Source: Arion vulgaris
Lineage: Eukaryota > Mollusca > Gastropoda > Stylommatophora > Arionidae
Assembly: GCA_020796225.1 (NCBI GenBank)
Contig: CM036755.1
Span: forward strand, 44,000,306 to 44,064,305
DNA length: 64,000 nucleotides
Direction: 5' to 3'
Shown: positions 11,170 through 20,510 of the stretch, piece after piece
How positions within the stretch are numbered: the stretch's first letter is position 1
How the letters are laid out: each line of letters starts with the position of its first letter
The notes under the pieces: model-generated
What the model was told of the DNA's origin: nothing
The model's input: only the letters and a program-made list of their open reading frames with translations
Databases searched by the model: none
Position numbers and translations under genes: made by a program

Positions 11170-11700
11170 CTGCTGGGAGTAACAAGAAGAGACCGGTTGA
11201 GAAATGAAGACATCAGGAAAAAGTGGGTACAACATCAATACTAAACTTCATCAAGAAACAACAAATTAAATGGTTCGACCATGTAATCATATTACCAAAA
11301 GATTTGGTAATTGTCTCAAAGCGCAATGCCTCATATATCATCATCAGGGGCCGTGCCGGCTGGCGTAGGTGATCATGGATCTCTACACATCTCTGTCTTT
11401 GGGTGTTTGTTATCATCTCAGTTGTTGACGCTCTTCCATGCCATGAAGTCTAGTTATCCAAAATGTTCTCACTCTGTCTTCCTCTGTCTCGTCTTCCCTC
11501 GATTTTACCGGTTGTTACAATGCTTCTCATATACATTGGATAAAGATAAAAAGTCATCTACGCAAAAGGTGAACTACAGAAAATACTGGAGACAGTTCAT
11601 CATGTACAAAGCTCACACAAGAGCCCGTTCTAGTAATCTCTTCTTATGCTGACGCAGTGAGGCAAAACATGATTAGAGATAAGAAAAATATATAAAAGCT
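11170..11700 (+). mobile_element. Non-LTR retrotransposon 3' end, interrupted
   Basis: Nucleotides 11172-11285 match 4785-4890 (TAACAAGAAGAGACCGGTTG and onward), and 11535-11690 match the end of the same LINE (GAGGCAAAACATGATTAGAG). Between them, about 11325-11525, is unrelated sequence with GCCGGCTGGCGTAGGTGATC, probably an insertion or a divergent segment. Non-functional. Confidence 0.7.
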
Positions 11701-11829
11701 TTCAGTTAACAGTTATATGATGACGATTACCATAACACTCCGGATATGTTCTATGGAGCACTATCACAATAGTACTCCGCACACTTCCATAAGTCTTCAG
11801 ATACCAGCCTCAACAAATCCAGCAACGTT

Positions 11830-12165
11830 CGGTGTGCCCACTTGCCAGTTTAATGTTGATTCATTTATCTTTTCGCAAATTTAGTGTGTCGTTCTTTTTG
11901 GGCTGTAACCGTATCGACACCCAACTCTCTCAATCTAGTCAGCGAGTGGGATTCACCCTGAAACACTTCTGCTAGGAAAGACTCTCTCAATGCGTTAAGA
12001 ATATCATTTCGGCCCATTGGTGCTCCCTCTGATATTGTAGCCATGTCAGCCAAACTATTAGCTCGTTCATTAGCCCTGACTTCTGTGTGTCCAGTGACGA
12101 AAATGAAGGTGATTTCTCTGATCTCTGTCTGTACCAGCACATCCACCCAGTTCGACTTCCCATTC
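11830..12165 (-). mobile_element. RNase H domain fragment of a LINE, antisense
   Basis: The minus-strand ORF contains FVTGHTEVRANERANSLAD, which aligns with the W-x-P-x-H-x-G-x-x-G-N-E-x-A-D signature at the end of type I RNase H. It is followed by an alanine-rich linker and SLTRLRELGVDTVTAQKERH, the tail seen in invertebrate RNase H LINEs. It is cut at its 5' side by a TATAA microsatellite. Related to the fragments at 6807 and 56700. Confidence 0.8.
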
Positions 12166-12171
12166 CTGTTT

Positions 12172-12332
12172 CAATATAATATAATATAATATAATATAAT
12201 ATAATATAATATAATATAATATAATATAATATAATATAATATAATATAATATAATATAATATAATATAATATAATATAATATAATATAATATAATATAAT
12301 ATAATATAATATAATATAATATAATATAATCC
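12172..12332. repeat. (TATAA)n microsatellite, about 32 units
   Basis: An almost perfect pentanucleotide run about 160 bp long that abuts the RNase H LINE fragment. The YIIL peptide repeat seen in translation is an artefact of this run. Confidence 0.97.
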
Positions 12333-12667
12333 TTTACTTGGTGATCTAAATTACAAACACCTCTGAAGTCGGAGTAAGTCTCGCCTAAACAATGAGAGAC
12401 CTCTTGATAAAAAAGAAAACTTGCACTAAAAAAATCAGCCAAAGGCGACATATTAGACAGTGAGACTACACTTAAATTCAAAGCTAGAGAAGGAAATAAA
12501 AGAAAGTTGGTTCCACAAACCTGCTAAATAAGGGTGCAGCTGCCAATAAAAGCAACAGCTGTTGTTACAAAGAAACTGTCCAGCTGCCAGAACTATTCGA
12601 TTAGCATGAAACGATCGATTGAAGTTTGCATCATTAGTTCATTCAATGTTTTATGACTCAGATATTT

Positions 12668-12766
12668 TTTAATACAACAACTTTCCTCAGTACAACAACT
12701 TTCCTCAGTACAACAACTTTCCTCAGTACAACAACTTTCCTCAGTACAACAATTTTCCTCAAAATT
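12668..12766. repeat. 18-bp tandem array, 5-6 units
   Basis: The unit is ACAACAACTTTCCTCAGT. It shares CCTCAGTACA with the 19-bp array at 5105-5276. Confidence 0.92.
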
Positions 12767-12779
12767 TACAACAATTCGC

Positions 12780-13045
12780 TCGTGTGTCGTCGGGGTCCAC
12801 AAGGGAAGCAACGAATAGTACCACTGTGTCCTAAAAGACATGTCGTAAGGGTGAATGATGTAAGACCTAGGAAGCTACCTAGTAAATAAAAAGCATCGCA
12901 GAATAGCGGATGCTGGCCTACTTGTAGGTGAATAACTGACAGAATGTACAATCGCTTTTAGGCTCAGATTACATACGAATCACACAAAGTAGTCAACAAG
13001 TGGTCGATATGGAACGCTCGAAAAAGAAGAAGAAGAAAGAAGATA
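12780..13045 (+). mobile_element. GAA-tailed SINE-like element, family B
   Basis: Begins with GTCGGGGTCCACAAGGGAAG, then ACATGTCGTAAG, CTAGTAAATAAAAAGC, GGCCTACTTGTAGG, AGTGGTCGATATGGAACG, and ends in AAAAAGAAGAAGAAG. The same block order recurs at 15772-16040 and 34428-34680 (antisense) and 45942-46185 (sense), with a partial copy at 51978-52050. Length is about 265 bp, with no coding capacity. Confidence 0.8.
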
Positions 13046-13084
13046 CAACAATTTTCTCTCTTGTCTAAAAAGCATAAAGACGAA

Positions 13085-13292
13085 TGATTGCACTGAGTTG
13101 TTTACGTATAGCTCGTTCCCTCTCCGTAGAAATAGTACGTCGCCTGCTGAGAGTATTGTATAAAGCACGAACAATGTAGCTCCGGTAACATGTCTAGTGA
13201 TCTCTGCAAAAATGCACCCGCGAATAACATGTTACGATCTGGAATCGAACCCACACATTTCTGAACTTGAGACAACAGCTTAATCAAAGAAA
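13085..13292 (-). mobile_element. S1 tRNA-derived SINE, antisense
   Basis: On the minus strand: GGGTTCGATTCC (B-box) near 13242-13253, then core blocks matching 14820-14920 (GAGCTACATTGTTCG, TACAATACTCTCAGCAGGCG, GGAGAGGGAACGAGC) and an end with CAGTGCAATC. This is the full head-core-tail layout of the S1 family. Confidence 0.78.
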
Positions 13293-13331
13293 CAGCAATT
13301 TTCTGTGGATTTCTTCAATAACAATAAAGAT

Positions 13332-13440
13332 GTCTCAACACCAGGCACCGAATATGTCAATCACCAGGCACCGAATATGTCAATCACCAGGCCCCGAATA
13401 TGTCAATCACCAGGCACCGAATATGTCAATCAAAGATCAC
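13332..13440. repeat. 23-bp tandem array, 5 units
   Basis: The unit contains CAATCACCAGGCACCGAATA followed by TGT. Stray single units occur at about 13465-13490 and 13655-13680, flanked by CTTAATCTATCAACACCAGG, so a longer segment was also duplicated. Confidence 0.92.
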
Positions 13441-13499
13441 AGACAAGAGTAGCACTTAATCTATCAACACCAGGCACCGAATATGTCAATGAAAGATTA

Positions 13500-13622
13500 C
13501 AGAGCCTACCAAACCAATGTGCAACGTATTCACACGTTCTTGGCAAAGATCAAGCATATCACAAAGAGTGATTACAATTGGTCGTAAAGAACGAACGCAA
13601 AGAAAGAAGAAGAAGAAGAAAG
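13500..13622 (+). mobile_element. GAA-tailed SINE-like element, family A, 5'-truncated
   Basis: Carries CCTACCAAACCAATGTGCAA, GTTCTTGGCAAAGATC, CACAAAGAGTGATTA, GTCGTAAAGAACGAACGC and an AAAGAAAGAAGAAGAAG tail, matching the right half of the full-length family A copies. Confidence 0.85.
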
Positions 13623-13974
13623 ATTACAGACAAGTGTAGTACTTAATCTATCAACACCAGGCACCGAATATGTCAATCAAAGATCACATACAAGTGTAGC
13701 ACTTAATCTATCAACTAAGCTCAGTCAGAGACAGTTTATACACATAAGTGTTATGGGCACTACAAAACAAATGATACAAGAACCGATAGAAAGAAAGACA
13801 AGAGAATCAAGACTGCTTATACACATTCATTGATCAAATCGTTTCTTCTACGTTATCAATTAAATCAATGATTCGTATCGTTGCATAACAGAAATAGAAC
13901 ACAAAGAAACATTTCACCAACATTGTGAAACTATTTATTTCAACATGATATTCTCAAAATATATAGTTGCTATC

Positions 13975-14240
13975 TCATAAAGTACAACATTGTGTCCACC
14001 ATAGGGAAAAATTGCTTTCTATGAAGTACAACATTGTGTCCACCATAGGAAAAGTTGATTTCTATGAGTACAACATGTGTCCCTAGAAAGTTGATTCATG
14101 AATACAACATTTTGTCCACCATAGGGAAAAATTGCTTTCTATGAAGTACAACATTATGTCCCCCGTAGGGAAAAGTTGATTTCTCATATAGTAAACATTG
14201 TGTCCCCCTCCTCCGTAGTGAACAGTTGCTTTCTCATGAA
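13975..14240. repeat. 44-bp degenerate tandem array, about 6 units
   Basis: The unit carries AAGTACAACATTGTGTCC, CACCATAGGGAAAA and TTGCTTTCTATG. Deletions of 5-15 bp in the central copies make the spacing uneven. Confidence 0.85.
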
Positions 14241-14254
14241 GTCAATAATAATCT

Positions 14255-14310
14255 CCATTTATTTACCATATTTATTGGCTCCGGTGCTCCCACTGGGGCT
14301 CTTAAAACTC
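14255..14310 (+). repeat. Dispersed repeat family D, copy 1
   Basis: Contains CATATTTATTGGCTCCGGTG, then a GCTCTTA block. A second copy spans 25727-25775, and a shorter CATATTTATTGGC match is at 25595-25610. Confidence 0.55.
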
Positions 14311-14371
14311 TTTATACACTTTCCATCAAGTACAAAATAATGTTCCTCATAAGGAAAAGTTGCTGTAGTTG

Positions 14372-14377
<6 letters not shown>

Positions 14378-14406
<29 letters not shown>

Positions 14407-14408
14407 CT
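14378..14408. repeat. (TCA)n microsatellite
   Basis: About 10 uninterrupted units. Confidence 0.95.
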
Positions 14409-14504
14409 GCACATTGTATCAAGTTGTCCGTATGTGCCACAATAACCTCAAAAGTTCATTATAAAAATAAAAAATAAAATGTTTACAAAATATTTCTTCA
14501 CTCT

Positions 14505-14703
14505 TCAATATTACATCGGAGACACTCGCTGGCGCTACGGAGTTCTGCACTGCTGTCGAGATCTCTCTGCGTAAGAAAGTGATCGGAGCACACATGATTA
14601 CTCTCCGAAGTGCAATGATGATAGTTCTATAAATAAATCACTCAATCGCTCCAATCTCCTACTCAGTATATCTCCCAACGTGTGGCGTCTAACGTCAATA
14701 GTT
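14505..14703 (-). mobile_element. RNase H LINE tail joined to family E repeat, antisense
   Basis: 14655-14703 is the reverse complement of the unit of the 48-bp array at 15 kb (CAACGTGTGGCGTCTAACG), which translates on the minus strand as the LINE tail RRHTLRDIL. It continues through ATAAATAAATCACTCAATC into the antisense family E block (CTACGGAGTTCTGCAC at 14534-14549). This junction is the basis for suggesting family E is the LINE 3' UTR. Confidence 0.6.
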
Positions 14704-14704
14704 G

Positions 14705-14945
14705 GGGGTCTCTGTGGCTGAGTGGCTAAGCCCTTTGCCTTGCGAGTCGAAGGTCGTAGGTTCGAATCCGGACCGCGGCCTTCTGTTCATGAGTGCAGTT
14801 TTTCAGAGACCCTAGGATTGTTGCCGGAGATACGGAGTTCGTGCTTTGTGCAATACTCTCTGCAGGTGGCGTTTCATTTCTGTGGAGAGGACCGAGCCAT
14901 ATGGGGTAACCCGGTGCAATGAAGTCAATCCTTCGGCTTTTAAAC
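14705..14945 (+). mobile_element. S1 tRNA-derived SINE, best copy
   Basis: Begins GTCTCTGTGGCTGAGTGGCT with an A-box-like TGGCTGAGTGGCTAAG and a B-box GGTTCGAATCC at 14759-14769, spaced as in a tRNA. The core follows: CCGGAGATACGGAGTTCGTG, GTGCAATACTCTCTGCAGG, GGAGAGGACCGAGCC, ending CCGGTGCAATGAAGTCAATC. No acceptor-stem pairing and a long non-tRNA body: a SINE, not a tRNA gene. It sits between two copies of the LINE tail sequence (14655-14703 and 14955-15190), so it was probably inserted into that sequence. Confidence 0.85.
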
Positions 14946-14989
14946 CCTTTTAAACGTCAATAGTTCTATAAATAAATCACTCAGTCAAT

Positions 14990-15190
14990 CGCTCCAATCT
15001 CCTCCTCAGTATATCTCTCAACGTGTGGCGTCTAACGACAATAGTTCTCCTCCTCAGTATATCTCTCAACGTGTGGCGTCTAACGACAATAGTTCTCCTC
15101 CTCAGTATATCTCTCAACGTGTGGCGTCTAACGACAATAGTTCTCCTCCTCAGTATATCTCTCAACGGTGGCGACTACCGACAATAGTTC
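14990..15190. repeat. 48-bp tandem array derived from a LINE tail, 4 units
   Basis: The unit has CTCCTCAGTATATCTCTCAA, CGTGTGGCGTCTAACGACAA and TAGTT. On the minus strand it reads TLRDILRRRTIVVRRH per unit, and TLRDILRR matches the conserved tail of the RNase H LINEs. The array thus grew from LINE coding sequence. Confidence 0.88.
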
Positions 15191-15239
15191 TCGATTTACG
15201 TTGCTACTGTTTACTTTAGCTTAGCATTATGACACCAGA

Positions 15240-15412
15240 GAAACACGGGGCTGTCTACCAGAGAAACATGGGGCTGTCTACCAGAGAAACACGGGGCTGT
15301 CTACCAGAGAAACATGGGGCTGTCTACCAGAGAAACACGGGCTGTCTACAGAGAAACACGGGGCTGTCTACCAGAGAAACACGGGGCTGTCTACCAGAGA
15401 AACACGGGACAA
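15240..15412. repeat. 23-bp tandem array, about 8 units
   Basis: The unit is CTACCAGAGAAACACGGGGC followed by TGT, with ACATGGGG variants and two single-base deletions near 15340-15350. Confidence 0.95.
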
Positions 15413-15474
15413 AATGTGGTTGACAACATGTTGACACATCATCCATCTTGCTCTGTTTTTTGAAAGAAAAGTAC

Positions 15475-15740
15475 GACCGAGTGGTTATCGGGGCCCAAAT
15501 TTGGGGCTTAAAGAATACAACCAAAATTACCTGCCACGCATGTCGTAAGAGATGATTAAGGAGGTTTGGATGAGATCGGATGCACGTGTCCTGAACGTGT
15601 AGAAGTCTATACGTTTAGGGCCTACCAAACCAATGTGCAACGTATACACATTCTTGGTAAAGATCAAACATATCACAAAGAGTGATTCAAATTGGTGGTA
15701 AAGAACGAAGGCAAAGAAAAAGAAGAAAGAAAGAAAAGTA
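15475..15740 (+). mobile_element. GAA-tailed SINE-like element, family A
   Basis: Starts near CCGAGTGGTTATCGGGGCCC, then CCAAATTTGGGG, CTGCCACGCATGTCGTAAG, GAGATCGGATGCACGTGTCC, CCTACCAAACCAATGTGCAA, CACAAAGAGTGATT and TGGTAAAGAACGAAGGCAAAG, with a GAA-rich tail. Other copies: 20258-20510 and 25092-25345 (antisense, near full length), 13500-13622 and 25608-25725 (3' halves), and 32340-32378 (tail only). The GAGTGGTTA start is A-box-like, but no clear B-box was found. Confidence 0.85.
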
Positions 15741-15771
15741 CATACCTAATATGTCTCATTGTATAAGAACT

Positions 15772-16040
15772 TCTTCTTCTTCTTCCTCGAACGTTCCATA
15801 TCGACCATTTGTTTCAAACTTTGTGGGATGTGTATGTCATCTAAGACTAAGAGTGATTGTACATTGTGTTAGTTATACGCCTACAAGTAGTCCAGCACAT
15901 CTGATTTCTGCGAAGCTTTTTATTTACTAGGGTAGCTTTCCTACTCCCCTACACCAGTCGCCTCTTTTGACATGCCTTGTAGTTCGCAGTTTTGTAAATC
16001 TTTGCTTTATTTCCGGACCCCATTACCACACAGGCGATTG
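15772..16040 (-). mobile_element. GAA-tailed SINE-like element, family B, antisense
   Basis: Reverse complement of the family B block order: CTTCTTCTTCTTCC, CGAACGTTCCATATCGACCA, CGCCTACAAGTAG, GCTTTTTATTTACTAG, TGACATGCCTTGTAG and GGACCCC. It lies 30 bp after a family A copy in the opposite orientation, so the two GAA tails meet head to head. Confidence 0.82.
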
Positions 16041-16067
16041 TATCAGAACGAAATAGTTTCTTTTTTT

Positions 16068-16180
16068 ATTGATTGATTGGTTGACATGAGGATCACCATT
16101 GCACTTTGGTAATAACCATGTGGCTCGATCTCTTACTTACACAAGACAAGCTCAGCAGCGCAATGGTGATGATCATATGA
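16068..16180 (+). repeat. Dispersed repeat family E, partial
   Basis: TTGATTGATTGG, CATTGCACTTTGG, TCGATCTCTTACTTACACA and AGCTCAGCAGCG match 6380-6470. Confidence 0.6.
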
Positions 16181-16199
16181 ATCGAGTAACTGACCTAAT

Positions 16200-16432
16200 T
16201 GCAAAGACTTTACTTCATTGCACCGGGTGTCTCCATATATCTTCTTCCTTCTCTGCTTAAATGGCACTCTATCTGCAATGAGTGTTGCTCAAAGTACAAA
16301 CTCCGTAGCTACATCAGCAATCCTAGGGATCTCCGAAAAAAATTACACTTGTGACTTGATCCGGATTGGAACCTACAACCTTCAGAACGCTTGGCAAACG
16401 TCTTAACCACACCGCCATAGAGACCCCCATGT
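16200..16432 (-). mobile_element. S1 tRNA-derived SINE, antisense
   Basis: The minus strand reads GGGGGTCTCTATGGCGGTGT (head), GGTTCCAATCC (B-box-like), core GCTACGGAGTTTG, and an end with CGGTGCAATGAAGTAAAG. It matches 14705-14945 along its length. A CATCAATCAATAAATAAATC-type microsatellite follows at 16433-16495. Confidence 0.8.
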
Positions 16433-16639
16433 CAATCAATCAATAAATAAATCAATCAACCAATAAATGAATGAATCAATCAATCAAGATCAAATACATT
16501 CTCCGAGTTAAAGGTATTTACTTACCGTCTTCCATAGAATGAAATCCTCTCAGCTCTATATGCAGCTCGCTCAACCTAAGACCGGAGTCAGTTTGGTTTG
16601 AATCGTATTAGAGCATATTTTCTTTTGTTTTGTTTATCT

Positions 16640-17035
16640 AATCACAAACAAAACATCATATTGTGTGAATCTAATCACATACAAAACATCACATTGTGTG
16701 AATCTAATCACATACAAAACATCACATTGTGTGAATCTAATCACATACAAAACATTACATTGTGTGAATCTAATCACATACAAAACATTACATTGTGTGA
16801 ATCTAATCACATACAAAACATTACATTGTGTGAATCTAATCACATACAAAACATCACATTGTGTGAATCTAATCACATACAAAACATCACATTGTGTGAA
16901 TCTAATCACATACAAAACATCACATTGTGTGAATCTAATCACATACAAAACATCACATTGTGTGAATCTAATCACATACAAAACATCACATTGTGTGAAT
17001 CTAATCACATACAAAACATTACATTGTGTGAATCT
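16640..17035. repeat. 33-bp tandem array, 12 units
   Basis: The unit has AATCTAATCACATACAAAAC, then ATCACATTGTGTG or ATTACATTGTGTG. Because 33 is a multiple of three, the frames stay open and give 11-residue repeats on both strands; these are not genes. The ATT variant forms two blocks (copies 4-6 and the last copy). Confidence 0.97.
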
Positions 17036-17159
17036 AATCTGGGACTATTCTAGAAGCGAACTATTTACATATTGTCATATAGTGGACGATGTCAAGGGAC
17101 TATGAATCAAACATCAGCAGTTAATGTGATCTGGTAACTAGTAGCGACAAGATTTGTCT

Positions 17160-17512
17160 GAATATCTTGTGCTATATTATCTATATAAATAGATCTATCC
17201 TGTGCTATGTTATCTATCTAAATAGATATATCCTGTGCTATATTATGTATCTAAATAGATCTATCCTGTGCTATATTATCTATCTAAATAGATCTAAATT
17301 GTGCTATATTATCTCTAAATAGATCTACCTTGTGCTATATTATATATCTAAATAGATCTATCCTGTGCTATATTATCTATCTAAATATATATAAATTGTG
17401 CTATATTATATCTAAATAGATTTATCTTGTGCTATATTATCTATCTAAATAGAGCTATCTTGTGCTATATTATCTATCTAAATAGATCTACCTTGTGCTA
17501 TATTATACATGA
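17160..17512. repeat. 33-bp AT-rich tandem array, about 10 units
   Basis: The unit has TATCTAAATAGATCTATC and CTGTGCTATATTATC. It contains the palindrome AAATAGATCTATTT-like core and is more diverged than the preceding 33-bp array. Confidence 0.92.
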
Positions 17513-17617
17513 TCTAGTTTGAATGTATTCTCGAATCCTGTTTTACCTTTCAGCGAATGTAGATGCACATATAGCTACATACTTTCTGTTCTCTAATCGT
17601 GTTCTGACACAGGGTCC

Positions 17618-17812
17618 AAAAGTGAAGGATTGACTTAATTGAACCGGGTTTCCTCATATGACTCAGTCCTGGTCGGCAGAGATGGCATGCCATCAGTCGA
17701 AGCAGGGGAACAAAGCACGACCTCCGTGACTCCGGAACAATCCTAACAAATTACCCATGCTCAGTCCGGTTTGAACCCCAACCTTCAGTACAACAGACAA
17801 GTTTGTTACCAC
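17618..17812 (-). mobile_element. S1 tRNA-derived SINE, antisense
   Basis: Reverse complement of S1: AAGGATTGACTTAATTGAAC, CATATGACTCAGTCCT, CAAAGCACGACCTCCGTGAC, TCCGGTTTGAACCCC (B-box region). The head is lost where the LINE-tail array begins. Confidence 0.75.
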
Positions 17813-18935
17813 TGTCTGGTTTTTGTGTATATACTATTACCTTTGTTACCCACTGTCTGGGTTGTGTGTATATACTATTACTGGTACCCTCTGGGTTTGT
17901 GTATGATACATGACTCTTCTTGTCATCACTATTACCTGTTGTTACCCACTGTCTGGTTTGGTGTCTGTAACGTACTGATTTCTTCTTGTCATCATACTAT
18001 TACCTGGTTGTCCTGTCTGTTTTTACCACTTCTTTTGTTCCCTGTCTGGGTTTTTCCACTGTCTGGTTTGTTACCCACTGTCTGGGTTTGTTACTGTCTG
18101 GGTTTTTGTTACCCACTGTCTGGTTTTTTTACCTGTCTGGGTTTGTTACCACTGTCTGGGTTTGTTACCTCGGTTTTTGTACCCACTGTCTGGGTTTTGT
18201 TACCACTGTCTGGGTTTTTGTTACCCACTGTCTGGGTTTGTTACCACTGTCTGGTTTGTTACCACTGTCTGGGTTTTTGGTGTCTGTATACGTACTGATT
18301 TTCTTCTTCTTTTGTCATCATACTATTACCTGGTTTACCACTGTCTGGTTTTGTATATACTATACCTGGTGTTACCACTGTCTTTTTGGGTCGATGAACC
18401 AAGCACGACCTCACGTACTCGGCAAGTCTATATCCTGATTTCTCCTGTGTTCATCCGGATTTGACCAACACCTTAGTTACACAGACAGTGTGATTTTATT
18501 ACCCACTGTCTGGGTTTTGTGTGTCTGTATACTATTACCTGGTTGTTACCCACTGTCTGGGTTTTTTGTGTGTCTGTATACGTACTGATTTTCTTCTTCT
18601 TTTGTCATCATACTATTACCTGGTTGTTACCCACTGTCTGGGTTTTTGTGTGTATGTATACGTACTGATTTTCTTCTTCTTTTGTCATCATACTATTACC
18701 TGGTTGTTACCCACTGTCTGGGTTTTTTGTGTGTCTGTATACGTACTGATTTTCTTCTTCTTTTGTCATCATACTATTACCTGGTTGTTACCCAGTGTCT
18801 CAGGTTTTTGGTGTCTGTATACGTACTGATTTTCTTCTTCTTTTGTCATCATACTATTACCTGGTTGTTACCCGGTGTCGTAGTTTTCTAGGTATGTATG
18901 CCTCTTCTTCTTTTGTCATCATACTATTACCTGGT
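17813..18935. repeat. Tandem array of a LINE 3' end
   Basis: The right part (about 18540-18935) consists of units near 80 bp with TACGTACTGATTTTCTTCTT, TTGTCATCATACTATTACC and TGGTTGTTACCCACTGTCTG. The left part (17813-18380) has short degenerate pieces of the same, TTACCCACTGTCTGGGTT, spaced 20-45 bp apart. The unit matches the antisense 3' end of LINEs at 46410-46480, 32712-32790 and 52308-52380 (CTTCTTCTTTTGT, CACTGTTACCGGTTGTTAAC, CAGTGTC-TAGTTTT). Plus-strand ORFs over it are not genes. Many 1-3 bp indels in the left part may be real decay or consensus error. Confidence 0.85.
18392..18492 (-). mobile_element. S1 SINE fragment inside the LINE-tail array
   Basis: CGATGAACCAAGCACGACCT, a TCATCCGGATTTGACC B-box region and ACACCTTAGTTACACAGACA resemble 17690-17815, so an S1 copy (or part of the same one) is embedded in the array. 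Confidence 0.55.
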
Positions 18936-18941
18936 TGTAAC

Positions 18942-19299
18942 CAGAGCCAACTATAAACTTATGGGCCTTCGGACTATAATTATGAATTATGGGAAATCAG
19001 ACCACAACTACACAACGCTACCTAGCATTCCAGTATTGTTGTATATTGACGAATTCATTTTAAAATCAACACAAAATGCAAACTAGAAGTTATATTATGC
19101 AACAAGTTAAGTTTAACAATAAGGAATATCAATATTATGAATATTTTTACCAATAAATAACCATAGACTCACAGAACTGGGTAAATTGGGGAAAAAGTTT
19201 GCAGTGTTCTATCAAATATCTATATTTTCGGCCCCTTTTCTGATCTAGGTCAGGGAACACCTAGTCAGTTGTCTGGCCTAGTTATCTAGAGTTGGCTGT
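18942..19299. mobile_element. hAT-like MITE, copy 1, with near-matching 8-bp duplication
   Basis: The left end is CAGAGCCAACTATAAAC. The right end is the inverted ACAGCCAACTCTAGAT (AGTTGGCTGT on the plus strand). Flanks are GTTGTAAC (18934-18941) and GTTGTTAC (19300-19307), a 7-of-8 match. The interrupted host sequence is the LINE-tail array unit (CTGGTTGTTACCC), so the empty site can be read directly in neighbouring units. The 358-bp body is AT-rich and non-coding. A second copy at 52925-55790 is in the opposite orientation. CAG-type ends with 8-bp duplications are characteristic of hAT elements. Confidence 0.82.
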
Positions 19300-19307
19300 G
19301 TTGTTAC

Positions 19308-19720
19308 CCAGTGTCGTGGTTTTCTGTGTCCGTTGAATTATATATATCGCCCTTGACGTTTTCCGAATGAAATGTATTGCTACCTGTCTGTGACCTATTT
19401 AATGGGGAAATGAAGCAATAACACCTGATCTCATTATGGATTGGCAAATATTTATTGTATAACAGGCATGAATGTCACGTGGGATACAAAGACATCGATG
19501 ACTAACTAATAGCTAAAAGGATATCATATTTTTGTTTCCCTAGCGACCATAACTTGTTCCTTTGTCAGGGTATGTTTGTTCTGTAGTATTTACAAACAAT
19601 AGTCCATTTATTCTGTTGTTAGTTTGTCTAATGAATAGCAGTCACATTTTTCTGTGTGAAACAAGCAGTTCTCAAGTGCAGATCAGAATATTATATGCAG
19701 CACACTTCCTTATGTACATT
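19308..19720. other. Unassigned sequence after the MITE
   Basis: Starts with the resumed LINE-tail unit (CCAGTGTCGTGGTTTTCTGT) and then shows no recognised feature. Confidence 0.4.
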
Positions 19721-19721
19721 A

Positions 19722-20008
19722 CTAGTTCATAGGTGTATCGTTGATAGGTTCATGATAGCATAGGTGTATCTTGATAGGTTCATGATAGCATAGGTGTATT
19801 TTCTAGGTCCATGATAGCATATGTGTATTGTTGCTAGGTCCATGATATCTAGCGTAATGTTGCTAGGTTCATGATAGCATAGGTGTATTGTTGCTAGGTT
19901 CATGATAGCATAGGTGTATCGTTGATAGGTTCACCATAGCATAGGTGTATTGTTGCTAGGTCCATGATAGCATAGGTGTATCGTTGATAGGTATATGATA
20001 GCATATGT
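19722..20008. repeat. 31-bp tandem array, about 9 units
   Basis: The unit has GTTGATAGGTTCATGATAGC and ATAGGTGTATC, with GTTGCTAGGTCC variants. Confidence 0.93.
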
Positions 20009-20085
20009 ACTACTACTGCTACTATTACTAGTGCTACTACTACTACTACTGTTACTACTGCTACTATTACTAGCACTACTTCTAC
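20009..20085. repeat. (TAC)n-rich microsatellite
   Basis: TACTACTACTGCTACTATTAC-like triplet repeats continue directly from the 31-bp array. Confidence 0.92.
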
Positions 20086-20257
20086 CACTAGATGTGATCA
20101 GTTGCAGATGTTGACTTGTGAATGAACTGAATAAATGATTAAGATGACTTTGTGACTTGTACATGACATGACCATAGACTGACCTTGAGACGCATGTGTC
20201 AACTGAACGTAACATGACTGTGACATATGCATGTGTTTGAGTGTGTGTACGTGTGTG

Positions 20258-20510
20258 TCTTCTTCTTTGCGTTCGTTCTTTACGACCAATTTTAATCACT
20301 CTTTGTGATATGTTTGATCTTTGCCAAGAACGTGTATACGTTGCACATTGGTTTGGTAGGCCCCTAAACGCATAGACTTTTACACGTTTAGGACACATGC
20401 ATCCGATTTTAGCCAAACTACTTTAGTCGACTCTTACGACATGCGTGGCAGGTAACTGGTTCTATTCTTTACACCTCAAATTTGGGTCCCGGTAACCACT
20501 AGGGCGATGT
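20258..20510 (-). mobile_element. GAA-tailed SINE-like element, family A, antisense
   Basis: Reverse complement of 15475-15740: CTTCTTCTTTGCGTTCGTTC, CGACCAATTTTAATCACTC, GCACATTGGTTTGGTAGG, CATGCATCCGATTTTAGCC and TGCGTGGCAGGTAAC, ending at GGTAACCACTAGGGC. It is followed by a (GT)n run. Confidence 0.87.

Noticed and set aside
12172..12332. TATA-box cluster as a promoter
   Set aside because: A pure TATAA microsatellite with no adjacent gene.
14705..14780. Functional tRNA gene
   Set aside because: A- and B-boxes are present, but acceptor and other stems do not pair, and the same head plus a long body recurs at several sites; it is a SINE.
16598..17105. ORFs of 126-151 aa with 11-residue repeats
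   Set aside because: Direct translation of a 33-bp array on both strands.
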